A stretch of DNA of 64,000 nt from Atopsyche davidsoni (GCA_022113835.1 JAILWY010000007.1:10517001-10581000); one strand, 5' to 3'. Positions 50,701-63,130 are shown, counted from the stretch's first letter. Numbers and translations are program-made. Notes: generated by a model not told the origin, from the letters alone.

Positions 50701-52396
50701 TTTAATAGTAAAAAAATAAACGAGAATGCAAGAAAATCAAACAAACCAAATTTTTCAACAATTTTCAAATTGGATTTAACATAATACCGTCATCCCAAAA
50801 TTATATTTAAACCGTCGATGATATTTAAAAATTCAATTAAAATTCCCGACTGAACTTGGGATTCCGAATTCCAATGCAAGTGCTGATATAGCAGCCAGCA
50901 ACTGTGACATCAGCTAGATGACATGTTTCAGTTTGACGCTTTTGTGGTGTTTACGATTTATAGGGAAAATAAATGAGATAAGGGTTGTTTTTCAGAAACG
51001 TTGACGGGTGATCAATACAGGATTTAGTGGACACGTTACAGTGGAATTTGTAAAAATAACAAAAGATAAGCCCGTGTCCCAAAGCTATTGGAAAAATCGA
51101 AGTCACTCGATAATAATTTTGACCAGAATTATCTGTATTTGCGGATGAAAAATACAATTCATAGACCGGTTAAATTTGTAAAATACACATATCAATAGCC
51201 GATCGGCTAGGGTTTTACGATTTTTTTTTATGAACACTTTTGCTTTCAAATACTTCTTTATATTCTCACAAATCAAAATGATCGTAATCCCCTAACTTTT
51301 TGGAATTCGTGTATTTGTTTAAGTAACTTTTTATTATCAAAAAATATTTTTTTTATAAAGATATTCAAGAAAAACGATGAAAAAAGACTTGATTGAAAAA
51401 AAAATAGAAAGGTATATTTTAATTTATACTAGATAAATAAAGTCAATTAGTATTGATATTTTTATTTGGGCCTTTGATTTATATGAAACGCTAGAAAGTC
51501 TTAGAATCGCGAATGCCCACCTGTGTTTTGAAACATATTATCGATAAATAATGTAGAACAATAAATAACATTTTTTTGGTAATATTATAACAGAACAAAC
51601 TGCTTCTCAATCACAAGAAAAAAAAAATGATTAAAAGTAAGTCACGATATATCAAAATGTATACATGTGATTTAACGTAAATATTTTTATAATATTTTTT
51701 GTTTTTTTTTAAATTCAAAAGGTTATGTTTAAAATATGATAGATTTATTAGATAGTTGTTAATAAAAAAAAAGGATTTCCCTGCAATGCCCATCCCTGAA
51801 AGTCAATACCTACAAAAAAGCACCCACACTAGCACAGGACGAGTCACACGCACGCGGCGCGGGTTTCATTTTGATAGGAATGACTCCAGGCTCGGGCAGG
51901 GCTACCCATTAAAAATTATTGCTAATATCGCCGAAGTAATTTGGGCGCCTCCATACGGAGAATTAATATTAAAGTGTATCTAGTCCCGATATTACTTTTA
52001 TTTTTCGTGCAATAACTTAGCTTGGGCGTTCTTAAATAGTGATACAAACTATCGCGGAAAACCGGATCGGTTATAATTTTCACATCTGTGTTAAAATGTA
52101 TGTAATAGAAAATTGTCGTGTAAATTGAAAAGTATTAATAATATATATTTTGCTACAGTAATAATATATAAACTCGATATATAAGTGTGTAGAAGTTAAA
52201 ACTAATTTTCGATAGCGATAATTCTTGGAGTGAATTAATATCATCGAAATTCGTTTAGGTCTCAAGATGGGCATAATCGAATCGTCGAATAATAACCGCG
52301 AAGAATCGATAATGTAATGTCTTAAATCAATAAATTGAATAATTCGTATATTTATTGGGCAGAATCGATTACTTATAATAATAAGAAAGTTCTTTT

Positions 52397-52512
52397 TCAT
52401 CATCAAGTGCTTCTCCTCAGAGGAGGTTGGCGACCATTTCACTGAGCATATACTCATGCTGAACCAGTGCTCGTGGTGTTCTAGGGGGAGAATAGTGTAG
52501 CGGGTTCCCGGG
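52397..52512 (+). repeat. Dispersed repeat family, copy 1
   Basis: Contains GAGGTTGGCGACCATTTC, then CACTGAGCATATACTCATGC, then CAGTGCTCGTGGTGTTCTAG, ending CCCGGG. Overlaps copies 2-4 in parts; see the finding on the family. Confidence 0.75.
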
Positions 52513-52779
52513 AATATGTATGATATATGCTAGTGATTAATTGTCATAAAACTAAAAGGATTAGCTTTAATATTATACAAATAATAGTTCTGTAGAATTC
52601 GAATAGTATAAAAAAAAAATAGTTACAAATTATTATCGAATAGCGTCATCTCCGAGGTTGTCTTTCAAATGTGCACACCGATTGATTTATTCAACTTCAA
52701 AGCGGGCGAACGTGTCAACCGAAGTGTTAATTATCCAATTAATTTTCCTAATTGATAATCCAACTAGAAATCCTTATCT

Positions 52780-53000
52780 GCGATCGCCACCCCTGATTCC
52801 ACGCACACAGCCGCAGGCGCACACACGCGCCCGGCGATGACGCAAGCGGCGGGCTATGACGTAAATGCCCCCCCCCCCCTCCCCTTCACCCCGCGTCCCC
52901 GCCCCTCCGCCCCCAGCCCGCGGGCTACGAGCACCCGTAGCTCTGTAGTAGTGACGGGTCCCCGGAGTGCGCCCCCCCCGCCCCCCACCCCCTGCTGACG
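52780..53000. other. GC-rich, C-run-containing segment
   Basis: About 220 bp of very high GC in AT-rich surroundings, with a 13-nt C run at about 52868 and several TGACG half-CRE sites (GATGACGCAA, TATGACGTAA, CTGACGTGC). It could be a promoter or CpG-rich insert. No supported gene starts beside it. Confidence 0.35.
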
Positions 53001-53226
53001 TGCAGCCGTTTGAATTTGGAATAGAATTTTTTTTGGTGTTGCTATTTTTGAAAATGTCATGCTGTTTTTTTTTTACAGTGGCTTTGAAAATAAGTGGTTT
53101 CGTGATTTGGGGTAATTACCTATTCTTCAATTATAAAGAACAATTCAAATGTATTTCTGAATATGTTATATTTGGACTTTTTTTTTGCTTCTGTGTAATT
53201 TTATAATAATTTAATAGGGTATTTAG

Positions 53227-53512
53227 ACATTATTAAGTTTTTCTTCTTCTGTTGCCTCTCATCATGACCGCTTCCTATAGCATGTCTCTATCGTGGGCCA
53301 GTCTCACCGATATCACCAATAGCTGGAGGATGCGAAAAATGTGGCCAAAATAGGATACACCAAGAGTTCCTTTTCTTTGCGCATTTTGTGTAAGACTCTT
53401 TCGTTTGTGACGCGGTCAAACCATGGTATCTTAAGGATTCTCCTATACAGCCTCAATTCTTCGCATGAGTGTCCAGGCTTCAACTCCATAAAGAAAAAGT
53501 GAGACGACATAA
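53227..53512 (-). mobile_element. RTE-type LINE fragment (3' end of reverse-transcriptase ORF)
   Basis: The minus strand reads 'EELRLYRRILKIPWFDRVTN' followed by 'ERVLHKMRKEKELL', which matches the conserved 'YRR(I/M)L-I-W-DRVTNE-VL--M' segment after the RT domain of RTE/BovB-like LINEs. The frame then decays. A short, old, 5'-truncated copy. Confidence 0.7.
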
Positions 53513-55016
53513 CGTTTGGTGAATCTCCATCAAGATTTCAGGGTTATGTCTCTATACTATACGTTTTAATGTTTAATAAAAAAATGTATGCTAAAAATCT
53601 AGACGCAATTAAGCGGTGAGCGTAAATTTAAATGCAACAGTTTAAGTTTCCTAAAAAGTTCTAACAAGAAAATTAGCGTTTACTTAGCTCCAGAAAATTA
53701 ATTTAAATACATTCATAAAACAAAAAAAAGTCTTCAGGTTCCGACCGACACATTTTAAATTTGAAATATTAACAGAACGTGGTTTTCTTTTTAAAAAGGA
53801 TATGATTTATTACAAATGAAACTGGAATAGATTTAATGAAACTCAATAGTTAATCATATTTTTCAATGAACTACCACATTTTACAATATCTACAATAAGA
53901 TTATTGAATAAGAAATATTGCCTAATGGAAAAAGTTTAAAAATACCTTAGCAGGTATTGGGTGTGCTCAAAAATATGATATATTTTTTTAGGCTTGAAGA
54001 ACTGTAAAATTATCAAATAAAAGCGGACTACGATAAGACTACTAAAGGCTGCAAAATCATAAAACAAAAAGCAGCCTGTGACGTCATTCAGACACAGCTT
54101 ACCTAGATCTACTTTAACAAATGATACGGTTAGATCTTTAAGTGTCGGTATATATACATCAAAATAAACCTGTCAAGGGAATTCCAGCCTTATACAACGA
54201 GGTTTTAAGGCCCGTGATCCGCCTTTGTCGGGCAGACGCCTAATTTGGATACAAGTCTCCACAGACCACAGCCCGAGGAAAATATGAATTTTAAATGTTT
54301 CCACGAATAGCCACCGTTTGTTGGAAATTAAATTATAACTTAACATGAGATATTCTCGGAGACAGATACAACGTGGAAGTTTACCATGAACACGACTAAT
54401 TTCAAAACTCTAGGTGTGGAGTTACATTTTTAAAAGCGGATTTCCAATTCATCCAAACCAAATACAAGCACTTCCAACATTTTCTCTGTCAATCTTATAG
54501 TTATGATTTAAAAACCGTTCACTGGAAAAATTAATATAAGATATGGGAAACTGCAATGAAGCAAATCGGGTAAATGATCTCGAAGTTAATTTTTTTTTGA
54601 AAAACAATATGTAACACGGTTCGATAAGGCTAGGCTGCCAATAATAAGACAAATCACCTTGACATGACAACACACTATTAATGTAAGTATGTATCAGAAA
54701 AATATCAAATAACCTTGACTGCACATATAATCAAAATGGTGACATCATGAGTAATATTATAAATAATAAGAGCACAAGAAACCCTAAGCATTCACGATAT
54801 AAATATTAAAAAGAAATGTTCTGCAGGGGTGACCAATAACAGATAAAAAATTAAGGCATCCCCTAGCCTAACTAGAACGGCACTCGACGGAAATCGTAAA
54901 AAAACCAATTACTTATGACATGGATGTAATAGAGGCGATCGATGGAAGACGCGATGTAAGAACGTTTTCGTGAAAGACTACTTGAGTGATTCTGGGAGTA
55001 AAAATAATAAACGCAG

Positions 55017-57956
55017 GTGGTTTAGAAGCCTTTTTATATTTTCCCCACGAGCAGAAGACATCAGTTCAAATCATTTCTGGTAAGAGTCGGAAAATAAATA
55101 CAATACCACAGTAGGCATTCTATAATTTTCAGTCCTCCAAAATTTGAGTATATTATTTTTGAATGTGTAAAACAAATTAAATTATTTTGTACTTATTTTT
55201 TTAATTCTCGATATACTCACAGCCAGTGTTCGTGGTTTTCTAAGGGCAAAATATTGGAGGGGGTCCCCGGGTCCTTCTACACCGCAGTTTTATATCGGAA
55301 GGAAAGGTCTGCGTATTGCTGCTGCCCGATAGCATTATTATAAAATCCATGTACCAGAATAAAATATGAAATAAACCGTCGTGCCTCAAATAAATGAAAA
55401 TACGAAAATTACCCGTGTTGTCACGTTTTCATTTGTAAAAAAATTAATATTCACATCATAAGAATAATTCCTCGTGTCCGATTGTTTCCAGGCGTCCCCG
55501 GGGGCTGCCATTGTGTCCCGGATAATTGTATTTGCTGGCAAGGGTCCCTTAAAAAGCTGAAATCTGCCGACCGGGGCGAGTATCTCCGCAGTGGATCCTG
55601 CAAGACCCCAGAAAAGCCTCTCAAAGACTTCAAAGAGATTTCTAGAAAAAGATTTTCAGAGTCAAAGTAAGATTTTTCACCATCGTTTAAAATTCATGTG
55701 CGAATTCCTCTGTATAATGACTTCAGTTAATTTCTAACGTGTATTTTATATTTACTCTCTAAATTCTAAATAAAAACTTTTAGCTACAGACCGGATCTCA
55801 ACTGAAGTGCTAAAAATGGCCTCTTATGAATATTTAATATTTCTAATCTAACTAAAAATGCCAAGCACCATAGAAATAAGTTTGTTTCTTTTATTATTAT
55901 TTGGAACGAGATGCGATAAAATAAAAGTTGTCATACATAAGTCTTAAACAAGTAAAGTACGTTTTGGAATTCCAATACAATATTTTTTGAGTGTTATGTG
56001 ACGTAAATTTTCAATTGAACTGTGAAAAGACCCATACGTAGTTCTTTGGTAATCAAAACCAACAAAAATGAGTTAATGAAAAATGCCAATTAAATCGTTA
56101 AAAGATATATCAGTATTATACAATTTATAAATTTAGACTGCAAATATATATGCCAAAATTACAATACCTCTTTCTTTTTCTATAAATAATATGTTTTTTA
56201 CTTGATGTTTAAGTCGAATAGTCTCGAGTAAATTGTGCAAAAAAATTGGACTAATTTTGTGGTGAAATGGCGCAATCATTGATCTAACAATTTCTTTGGA
56301 ATTATTCGCCATTACGCAGCAGGGAGCATTTGGAATCCGAAAATATCTTAGACGCCATACTGAGAAGACATGCCAACAAGAAAAAATATTTAATTTGTTT
56401 TGGATTTTTTTACCAATTGCAATAGAGCGAATTTGGACAAAAAATGTTTGAAATAATCAATAGCCAAAATTTCACTAAGATTTACTAACCAAAGTTTTAT
56501 CGAGAAGGCAAGCAATAAGTGAACGTGCATTTAGATATTATAAGTCACCGAAGCGAGTTTTGTGTTATTTAAATATTTTAGGTTTTAGTAACATCTTAAC
56601 TAGAAAAAAAAAAAAAATATTTAATGCTGAATTCTAGAGTACAGCAATCTTAGAATTTTCAACTCCATAATTTGGACTTTAAGGCTTATCTTCGAGCAGC
56701 AGAATATCCACGGGTAATAAGTGTTGCCAGCATGAAAAATAATCACAGCAAGTGGGCCGTTACACCGCCAGCTTATAAGGAAATTATCCGAATAACTGCC
56801 GGCGCCGCGCCCTGGCAACACAAATGTCATTGCTTCCATTATTGTTATTAGAACTGATTGCAGAGGAGCAGAATGGGAAGAATATTGTTTTACGAGGCTG
56901 TTCAAAAGGGTAACTGAATAAAAAATATCATTAATGCTCTCATTGAGGTAGCACTAAGATTTTGAATAAAAGATCATTTTAAACGTTGCATAAAGCACGT
57001 TATGGAGTTTAATCAACTTTGAGTTATAACCTGTATGATGCATTTTATGGATACAATGAGATTGTTTAATCTAACTTAACAGTGATGAATAAATTATTGT
57101 TAATTAATAAAATAACAATATATAGTAAAAAATAAAAAAAAATACAACGGATTCGAAAATAATAAAATCAGCTTTTTGTGAAGTTATCAGAAGTTGTAAG
57201 TATTATTATAATTTGGATTATTTGGCATTCACATAATCTGTAGTCGGTGTGGGTCTATGGCTCCCCCGAACCTCCCACTCGTGTGATACTGTTCCAAGTC
57301 CGATGACGTCATAGTCCCACTAAAGACCCCCACGCCCACACCGCAGCCCCCTTGCAGACGTTCCTGAGGTCGAGGATATTGCGAACTTTGTATTCGGAGG
57401 CTGCGTGGCGGCGACCGATAGGGAATTCGTTTAAAAGCTGCAAAAGCCTGAGGTTTGGATTAGAAGTGCATCGACTTCTATTTAAGTATAAAGGTTTCAT
57501 CTAAGCCGATAGGTATTGAATACATAAGACCAGCCGAAAAAAAATATCAAGACTTCTAGGAAAAAGGATACGAATATCGTTAATTCCCAGATGATCAAAA
57601 ACAACCAGGGATATACTCGTATGTATGACGAGGTGCTTCAATGATGTATTTGTTACAATCAAATCACATATATCGAAATAAGTCTGATTTCGGTGATTGA
57701 TAAGGATCGAAGTGTGAATGTCGCAGCAAACGTGCCAGCGTAGGAATTTCTAAATGATATAAAAAATTTACCAAATCAAATGTTATGAATATATTTATAT
57801 ATACTAATTTTCTCGGTTTTCAGTAATCTGCGACCTAATACCCCAGATCGTTACCAGGAGCGTAGAGTTCAGTATTTCAAAGTCGTTTCAGATGCTCCTG
57901 TAAAGTTAAGCAGGCGTCTAATTCGACAAACACCAAAATCAGATCAAAGATTATGA
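55017..57956 (+). CDS. Unrecognised multi-exon gene, partial (Cys-rich then basic, TP-rich)
   Basis: Two exons are well framed: 55492-55666 (acceptor TTGTTTCCAG, donor TCAAA|GTAAGA) and 57824-57956 (acceptor TTTTCAG, stop TGA). They are phase 2-compatible and give a protein segment with 'GCHCVPDNCICWQGSL', then 'SCKTPEKPLKDF', then 'NLRPNTPDRYQERRVQYFKV' and the end 'IRQTPKSDQRL'. A third, weaker exon 55017-55079 fits upstream in the required phase 1 (ends 'HEQKTSVQIISG'). The start exon was not found. The Cys-x-Cys pairs suggest a small metal-binding or disulphide unit. Three TP sites in basic context (TPEK, TPDR, TPKS) look like proline-directed kinase sites. It lies opposite to and probably within the Sik2 locus. 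No family recognised. Confidence 0.5.
55218..55331 (+). repeat. Dispersed repeat family, copy 2
   Basis: Shares CAGTGTTCGTGGTTTTCTAA and the GGTCCCCGGGTCCTTCTACA stretch with copies 1 and 4, and CTGCGTATTGCTGCTGCCCG with copy 3. Lies in the predicted intron before the 55492 exon. Confidence 0.8.
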
Positions 57957-58443
57957 TAATCGCATAAAAAATATACACTTATACAAACGCGCTTTTAATT
58001 AAGTATTTCGTGTGTAATATCGTATTTTAAAATACTCAAAGAAAATGTTGTTATATCGGGAAGGAGCTCTCTTGGAAAAATACACATAAAATATATTGTT
58101 AAGCTTTCCTCAAAAATACTACATGTAATAGATAATACAGACAAGTATAAATATAAACTGTTGCTTATAAAGCTTGTGAAATAAAAAAAATAAAAAAAAA
58201 TTTACAGTTACTCAGTGAAAGTATGTAATATTCGTTCGATGTTATAATATGTCTCAGGGTGTATGAATTTTCGGAAGAGAGAACTAGTCGAATAAACTTT
58301 TTTAGTAAAATTAGTTTCGACTTTTTGAACTGAGCGAACTATTAGCTAACTTGGGATAGCACCGAGTGAATTGTCAACAATAAGGCATATTAAATGTTGT
58401 TTAAATCAAATATATTTGAGTTTATAATATATATTTATTCACT

Positions 58444-58545
58444 ATTGGGCAGCAGCAATACGCAGATATTTCCTTAGACTATAACACTGTATAAGGACCC
58501 GGGGACACTATTTACACTATTGTCCCTAAGAAAACCGTGAACCTG
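58444..58545 (-). repeat. Dispersed repeat family, copy 3
   Basis: Inverted relative to copies 1-2. The complement reads GTTCACGGTTTTCTTAGGG, then GTCCCCGGGTCCTTATACAG, then CTGCGTATTGCTGCTGCCCA, matching copy 2 over its whole length. Confidence 0.8.
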
Positions 58546-58821
58546 TATAAGAATATTCATTCTTCAGTTATAATAAATATAGATGATAACAATCGATTAA
58601 AACAATTTTACTCAATTATAAGAATATTAGTTCTAAATATATAAAGCAAGGAAATCTTTCAAAAGTTTAAGTAGCTTGAGAACCTAATAAAACCATTTAT
58701 AATTATTTTTATACTGTATGTATTCAAACTATAAAAACCGTTAATATAAAAAAAAAGATTCGAAATTCAAATTTGTCGAATTCGTTTTTCAAATTTGAAT
58801 TTCGCTCTGCGCTCCTGTGGC

Positions 58822-58838
58822 GGGGGGGGGGGGGGGGG
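58822..58838 (+). repeat. 17-nt G homopolymer
   Basis: An unbroken G run in an otherwise AT-rich region. Length is likely to vary and to be prone to sequencing error. Confidence 0.9.
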
Positions 58839-59112
58839 CGCTCCTCCGCGTTGGCAACATTAATTACACGTCGGCGGTTATTTTTGCTGTGGCCACACTG
58901 AATAATGGCGGCGCAAAGATACTCCCCTGGTCCGGGCAAAAATTCGCAATAAAAAACGGCGTATAATTCATTTCAGAGGCAATTTAGGCGGTGAGCGGTG
59001 AGAGACGCCATTTATGGGTTGGTGAAATGGAATTTGAAGATGTCGTTTGACAAATACGTGTTCTACAAGCCGGCAATGAGTGTTCTGAAAAAGCTTTGAT
59101 AGTACAGAAAAA

Positions 59113-59245
59113 TACAATAATTAGGCAATCGATTCACATATGAAACGGCGAGAAAATCCCTAAATTCAATTATCGCTCAGCAGTAGAACGCTAAGCCGCA
59201 ATAGCCGCGGAGGCTTGGGTTCGAATCCCATCGGTGTAGTGATTT
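59113..59245 (+). mobile_element. tRNA-derived SINE-like sequence
   Basis: TATCGCTCAGCAGTAGAAC resembles an A box and GGTTCGAATCC (59218-59228) is a perfect B box with a TGGG/CCCA T-stem. The anticodon region does not fold properly: AAGCC/GGCTT encloses a loop far too large. A SINE head or pseudo-tRNA therefore fits better than a functional tRNA. The preceding words CAATCGATTCACATATGAAA also occur near 50345, supporting a dispersed element. Confidence 0.55.
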
Positions 59246-60647
59246 TTTTCTTGCCGAATTATTATATATACACTTATTAACTTATATGATTTACCAAATT
59301 GATGTAAGAATATATTTGCTAATAAATATACATAGTGATAGATAAATTGATAGGAAAACTGATAAGTCCGAGATTGATAAGGAAATATAATTAACGACTT
59401 CTAATAAATTGACTGTCTCCCCATGGAAGCATTCCCGAAAGGCTGTTGACGAAAGCCTCGCAGGGCAAAAATTGATCAATTTTATTATAGTAATATAGTA
59501 TCTCACATTCTTGCCTACATGAATTATTTTTCCTCTCAAAATTTATTACATATAACTTAATGATATATCAGAACAATAAACATAGTTTTCAGAAAAAGAT
59601 ACTAATAAGTGTACCAATATTTGATTTGATTTCTATAATTACTCGGGTCTAGCTTACACTAATTCTACCTTTTTTATCCCAGGGATAAGATATTCAGAGT
59701 AACGTTTATGAATTTACAGGGTCGGTTATGCAACGCTTTTCTTTTGTGGATGACGTCACACTTTTGAAATATATTTCCATAAGCGGAAAAAACACCGAGT
59801 CCTTCGCGAGAGGGCTGCGTGACATTTATAACACAGTATTTCATACGAGAAGGAAATAAATAATTTTCATAGAATATAAAAACGTAAAACAATGCGGGCG
59901 CAGTGCACAGTGTTTCAGAAATGTGACGTTATGAGACAATTTTCTTTTAAGTAATTTATAAAAAATAATAAAACATTGCTACACATGTGCTGTATTTTTC
60001 TCAAAGGCGCTTTACGTGAAATGTTTTTCAAGACAATTACAAGATAAGTTCAGCAAACAATTTTTTTTATGTTATTCGTATCGCGATTAGTGAAACATAA
60101 TTTTTAAGTTTATTGTGTGATTGGTTCAAAACTATCGTATTAAACATCAACCAATAGTATGAGAATGCTATTTCCAACCCCGAATAATCGTAATTCAATA
60201 AAGATAAAGACCGTGACGTAATAATCTAACCCTGAGTTTCTACCCCTCGGTGACAAGGCTTTGCTTTTAAATTTATCCCTGCACCCTTAATGCGTGGGCC
60301 TCCCAAGTCCCATCCCGAAAAAAAACGATTAATCGTATGACGCATTTCAACCTCGTGACCTTATGCTATACAAAAAGGCTCACGTAAGGTTAACCTTTTA
60401 AAAACTTTAAATAATTTATTTAGGTTTTTCTCTGAATACATTTTTTAAATTTTCAAACATATATACATATTAGAAGAATCTGATTAAATATTGGTTAATA
60501 ATATATTAAATTTTTTCAAAAATATTAAAATCAGTACGTACTCGCACGTACATAAAATATTACACTATATATACTAGAATCGATCATGACACGCAGAAGA
60601 CGGATTTATCGGATATAACACACATTACTTTATAAAACACATGAGGC

Positions 60648-60670
60648 ATATATATATATATATATATATA
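60648..60670. repeat. (TA)n tract
   Basis: Uninterrupted TA dinucleotides. Confidence 0.95.
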
Positions 60671-61065
60671 CATATTTATTAATTATTATATACAAAACAC
60701 ATATGTTTTATACGTAATGAGTGTCGTATGGATCATTTTTGGATCGAGTATATTTAAGTTCATACAAAGTTTTTAAATATACCCCAAATTCTGACATTAA
60801 TCCGTGCGCTATGTGAATCACACTGTAGAATAAAAGCCTTAAATAGTTCACAAACTTAACGAAAGCCTTTTTCAGGACGCGTAATTAATTTTCCTGGATC
60901 CAAAGTAAGAGGGTAGCATCCCCTCAGGGTAACAATGACGCTCTGAATGACGGGGGGTGATTCTTGATGAAACGAGGAAATTTTATCAGATTAAGGTTGA
61001 GTTTCGAGATGACCACCCCTAAATTGGATTTATTTGAAATTATGTTTTTTTTACACTCGCACACT

Positions 61066-61125
61066 TGTTGGCTCAGTGGTTTAACTGTAGACTTCTTATC
61101 GAGTGGTCCCCGATCCAATCCCTGT
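61066..61125 (+). mobile_element. tRNA-like SINE head
   Basis: TTGGCTCAGTGGTTTAACTG gives an A-box/D-arm pattern, and GATCCAATCCCTGTC about 30 bp on is a degenerate B-box/T-arm. The mature cloverleaf cannot be drawn, so SINE-derived. Confidence 0.4.
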
Positions 61126-61205
61126 CCTGATATGAGAATCACAAACTGATGTTATCGAGATGATCTTTATTTATATTAAATATGTCTATACAAATTATTT
61201 TGAAA

Positions 61206-61209
<4 letters not shown>

Positions 61210-61258
<49 letters not shown>
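61210..61258. repeat. (TA)n(TG)n compound microsatellite
   Basis: About 16 TA units run directly into about 9 TG units. Confidence 0.95.
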
Positions 61259-62242
61259 AAAGTTAAGCTAAAGTTAGAATCTCCGCCCTGCGAGGCAATC
61301 ACGAGATAAAACTTTGCAAGGCTCTATTTCTTCAGACGCCCTCCAGGGGTGGACTTCCGGACACCTGGTGGGCAGGTAACTAATCAAACTAGAGAGGCAC
61401 GATCCCCAACTGAGCAGCCGTGATGTGCAGACTTGGATCTCCAATTAGCAGGCGGCGTCTTAGTGAGGTGTTGCGATTTTCGACGGTACAGAAATACACG
61501 CCACTGCGAAAGCAAATATTATCAACGGAGAAGAAATTTACAATTTGTATACGTGTCGCAAAACCCGCTTTTGAAGTTTTTTTTTTTAACTGTGTTAACC
61601 GTGACAGATGACGCGAAGAGGGGATTAAAACGGCAGTGTACATTGTGTAATGCAGTGCAGGTAATTCCGTTTCAATTGTGTGTCGTATAATCGTGTTTGG
61701 GCAGTCGCTCGTCGCATCTGCCCGTGTTGCCACTAATCGGAAATCGATACTGAAATAACAGATGCGTCAGAGCCACCGGAAGCCGGTGTCGTCGCCGCGG
61801 ATATCCGACTGGCATTAGAACAACGCACTACCTGCAAAAATGCTTGGCGGCTTGTGAGAAAGTTCACGCCATAGCTTGCAAAAGTCGCTAATTTAAAGAC
61901 GGTATTAAAAAATAATACCTATCATCTCCATAGGATCTAGCAAAAACAATGATCGTTATCTCCTAGCCATTTGGCTATTTATAATATATTTGTTGCTTAA
62001 ATATGCAGTATTACAAATAAGGCATGTTTGTCATAAATAATATAAATTTTGATGTAGTTGTGTTGTTGAGTTTGTAATTTTAAGTAATTTTCTTTGGTTG
62101 TTTCTTATGTTACACTGTATATGCAGAAACAGTGAAAAGTGTTATTTAATTATTTATGAAATATCGACACAAATCTTAAAATATCACACAAGTCATAAAT
62201 AATTTGAATTATCGACTCAATCCCCCACGGAACTGATTCCTA

Positions 62243-62244
<2 letters not shown>

Positions 62245-62309
<65 letters not shown>
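62245..62309. repeat. (AT)32 microsatellite
   Basis: About 65 nt of perfect AT dinucleotides. The 'IYIYIY' open frame across it is an artefact. Confidence 0.95.
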
Positions 62310-62312
<3 letters not shown>

Positions 62313-62715
62313 TATAGATAGATCTGAATTTGTCCCGTCCCGAATGAGAGTCACTGAAATATACACGAAATATCGACTGAAAGCATGAATTGAATAAACG
62401 GACGGAATTCCTAAATTAAATATAGCCAAACCGATTTTTTGGTTTAAATTGATATTGTTACGTAGAAATTTCTAATTGAATAATCTTAATAAATAGATTT
62501 TGGAAAGAGAATATGTTAAAGGCGAAACCATAAATATACCCAAAATAAAGGGACGCTTTTGTCTTATAGCAAACAAGTTGCGAGTTGTGTCGCTGCATGG
62601 CTGCTATTATGTATATGTGTGTGTAAAGAATCGGTAATGGAACAGTGGATTAGGAATGATTGTGGGGGGGGGGAAGCCGGCTGCAGGAGTATCAGATCTA
62701 AACGCAAAAGAAGTT

Positions 62716-62817
62716 GTACGAGGACCCGGGGAGACACCATGAACACCGGCTCAGTATGAGTGTATGCTCAGTGGAATGATCGCCAACCACCTCTAAGGCG
62801 AGGAATTCGATGAAGAA
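62716..62817 (-). repeat. Dispersed repeat family, copy 4
   Basis: The complement reads GAGGTGGTTGGCGATCATTC, then CACTGAGCATACACTCATAC, then CCGGTGTTCATGGTGTCTCC, matching copy 1 in order and spacing. Confidence 0.8.
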
Positions 62818-62829
62818 AGTCAACGTGCG

Positions 62830-63130
62830 GCTGTTTCGCCTCAGATCGGCCCGACTCGATCCTCAGGTGACGCAAGTGAACACTGGAGTGGGCACGTCGA
62901 GCGTCACGCAATGTGTGAAGTACAAGTGCGTGCACGCGGCCGGGGGCAGGAATAGCCGCGGAGACGCATCGCGCTATTCGCGTGGCAGCTATTCCCGGTG
63001 ATAATTCCCTCGCATGATTTGTTAGCCAGCGATGGGCAAGTGCGCCGAGACTCGCGGGTCTCGTGTCTCGTGTCTCGTGTCGGCGTCCCGAAATAGACGG
63101 TGTCGTGCGTCACTCGCGCGGAACGGCATC
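62830..63130. other. GC-rich segment with short tandem repeat
   Basis: High-GC DNA including GTCTCGT in tandem at about 63058-63082. Short open frames on both strands show no protein features. It could be a promoter or repeat remnant. Confidence 0.35.

Larger units (their letters stand above)
46911..55016. other. Long AT-rich region, probably a Sik2 intron, with mobile-element remnants
   Basis: No kinase-domain exon or other coding signal found on either strand apart from the mobile-element pieces listed separately. Patches of higher GC at 48780-48960 and 52780-53000 are non-coding by eye. Confidence 0.5.

Noticed and set aside
52967..53206. 79-codon plus frame after the GC-rich island
   Set aside because: Begins in low-complexity Pro and ends in a Phe/Ile-rich intron-like stretch, with no domain or splice support.
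59170..59245. Functional tRNA gene
   Set aside because: The B box is perfect but the anticodon arm and acceptor stem cannot be folded; a SINE head is the better reading.
62217..62429. Minus frame with IYIYIY run
   Set aside because: Translation of an AT microsatellite.
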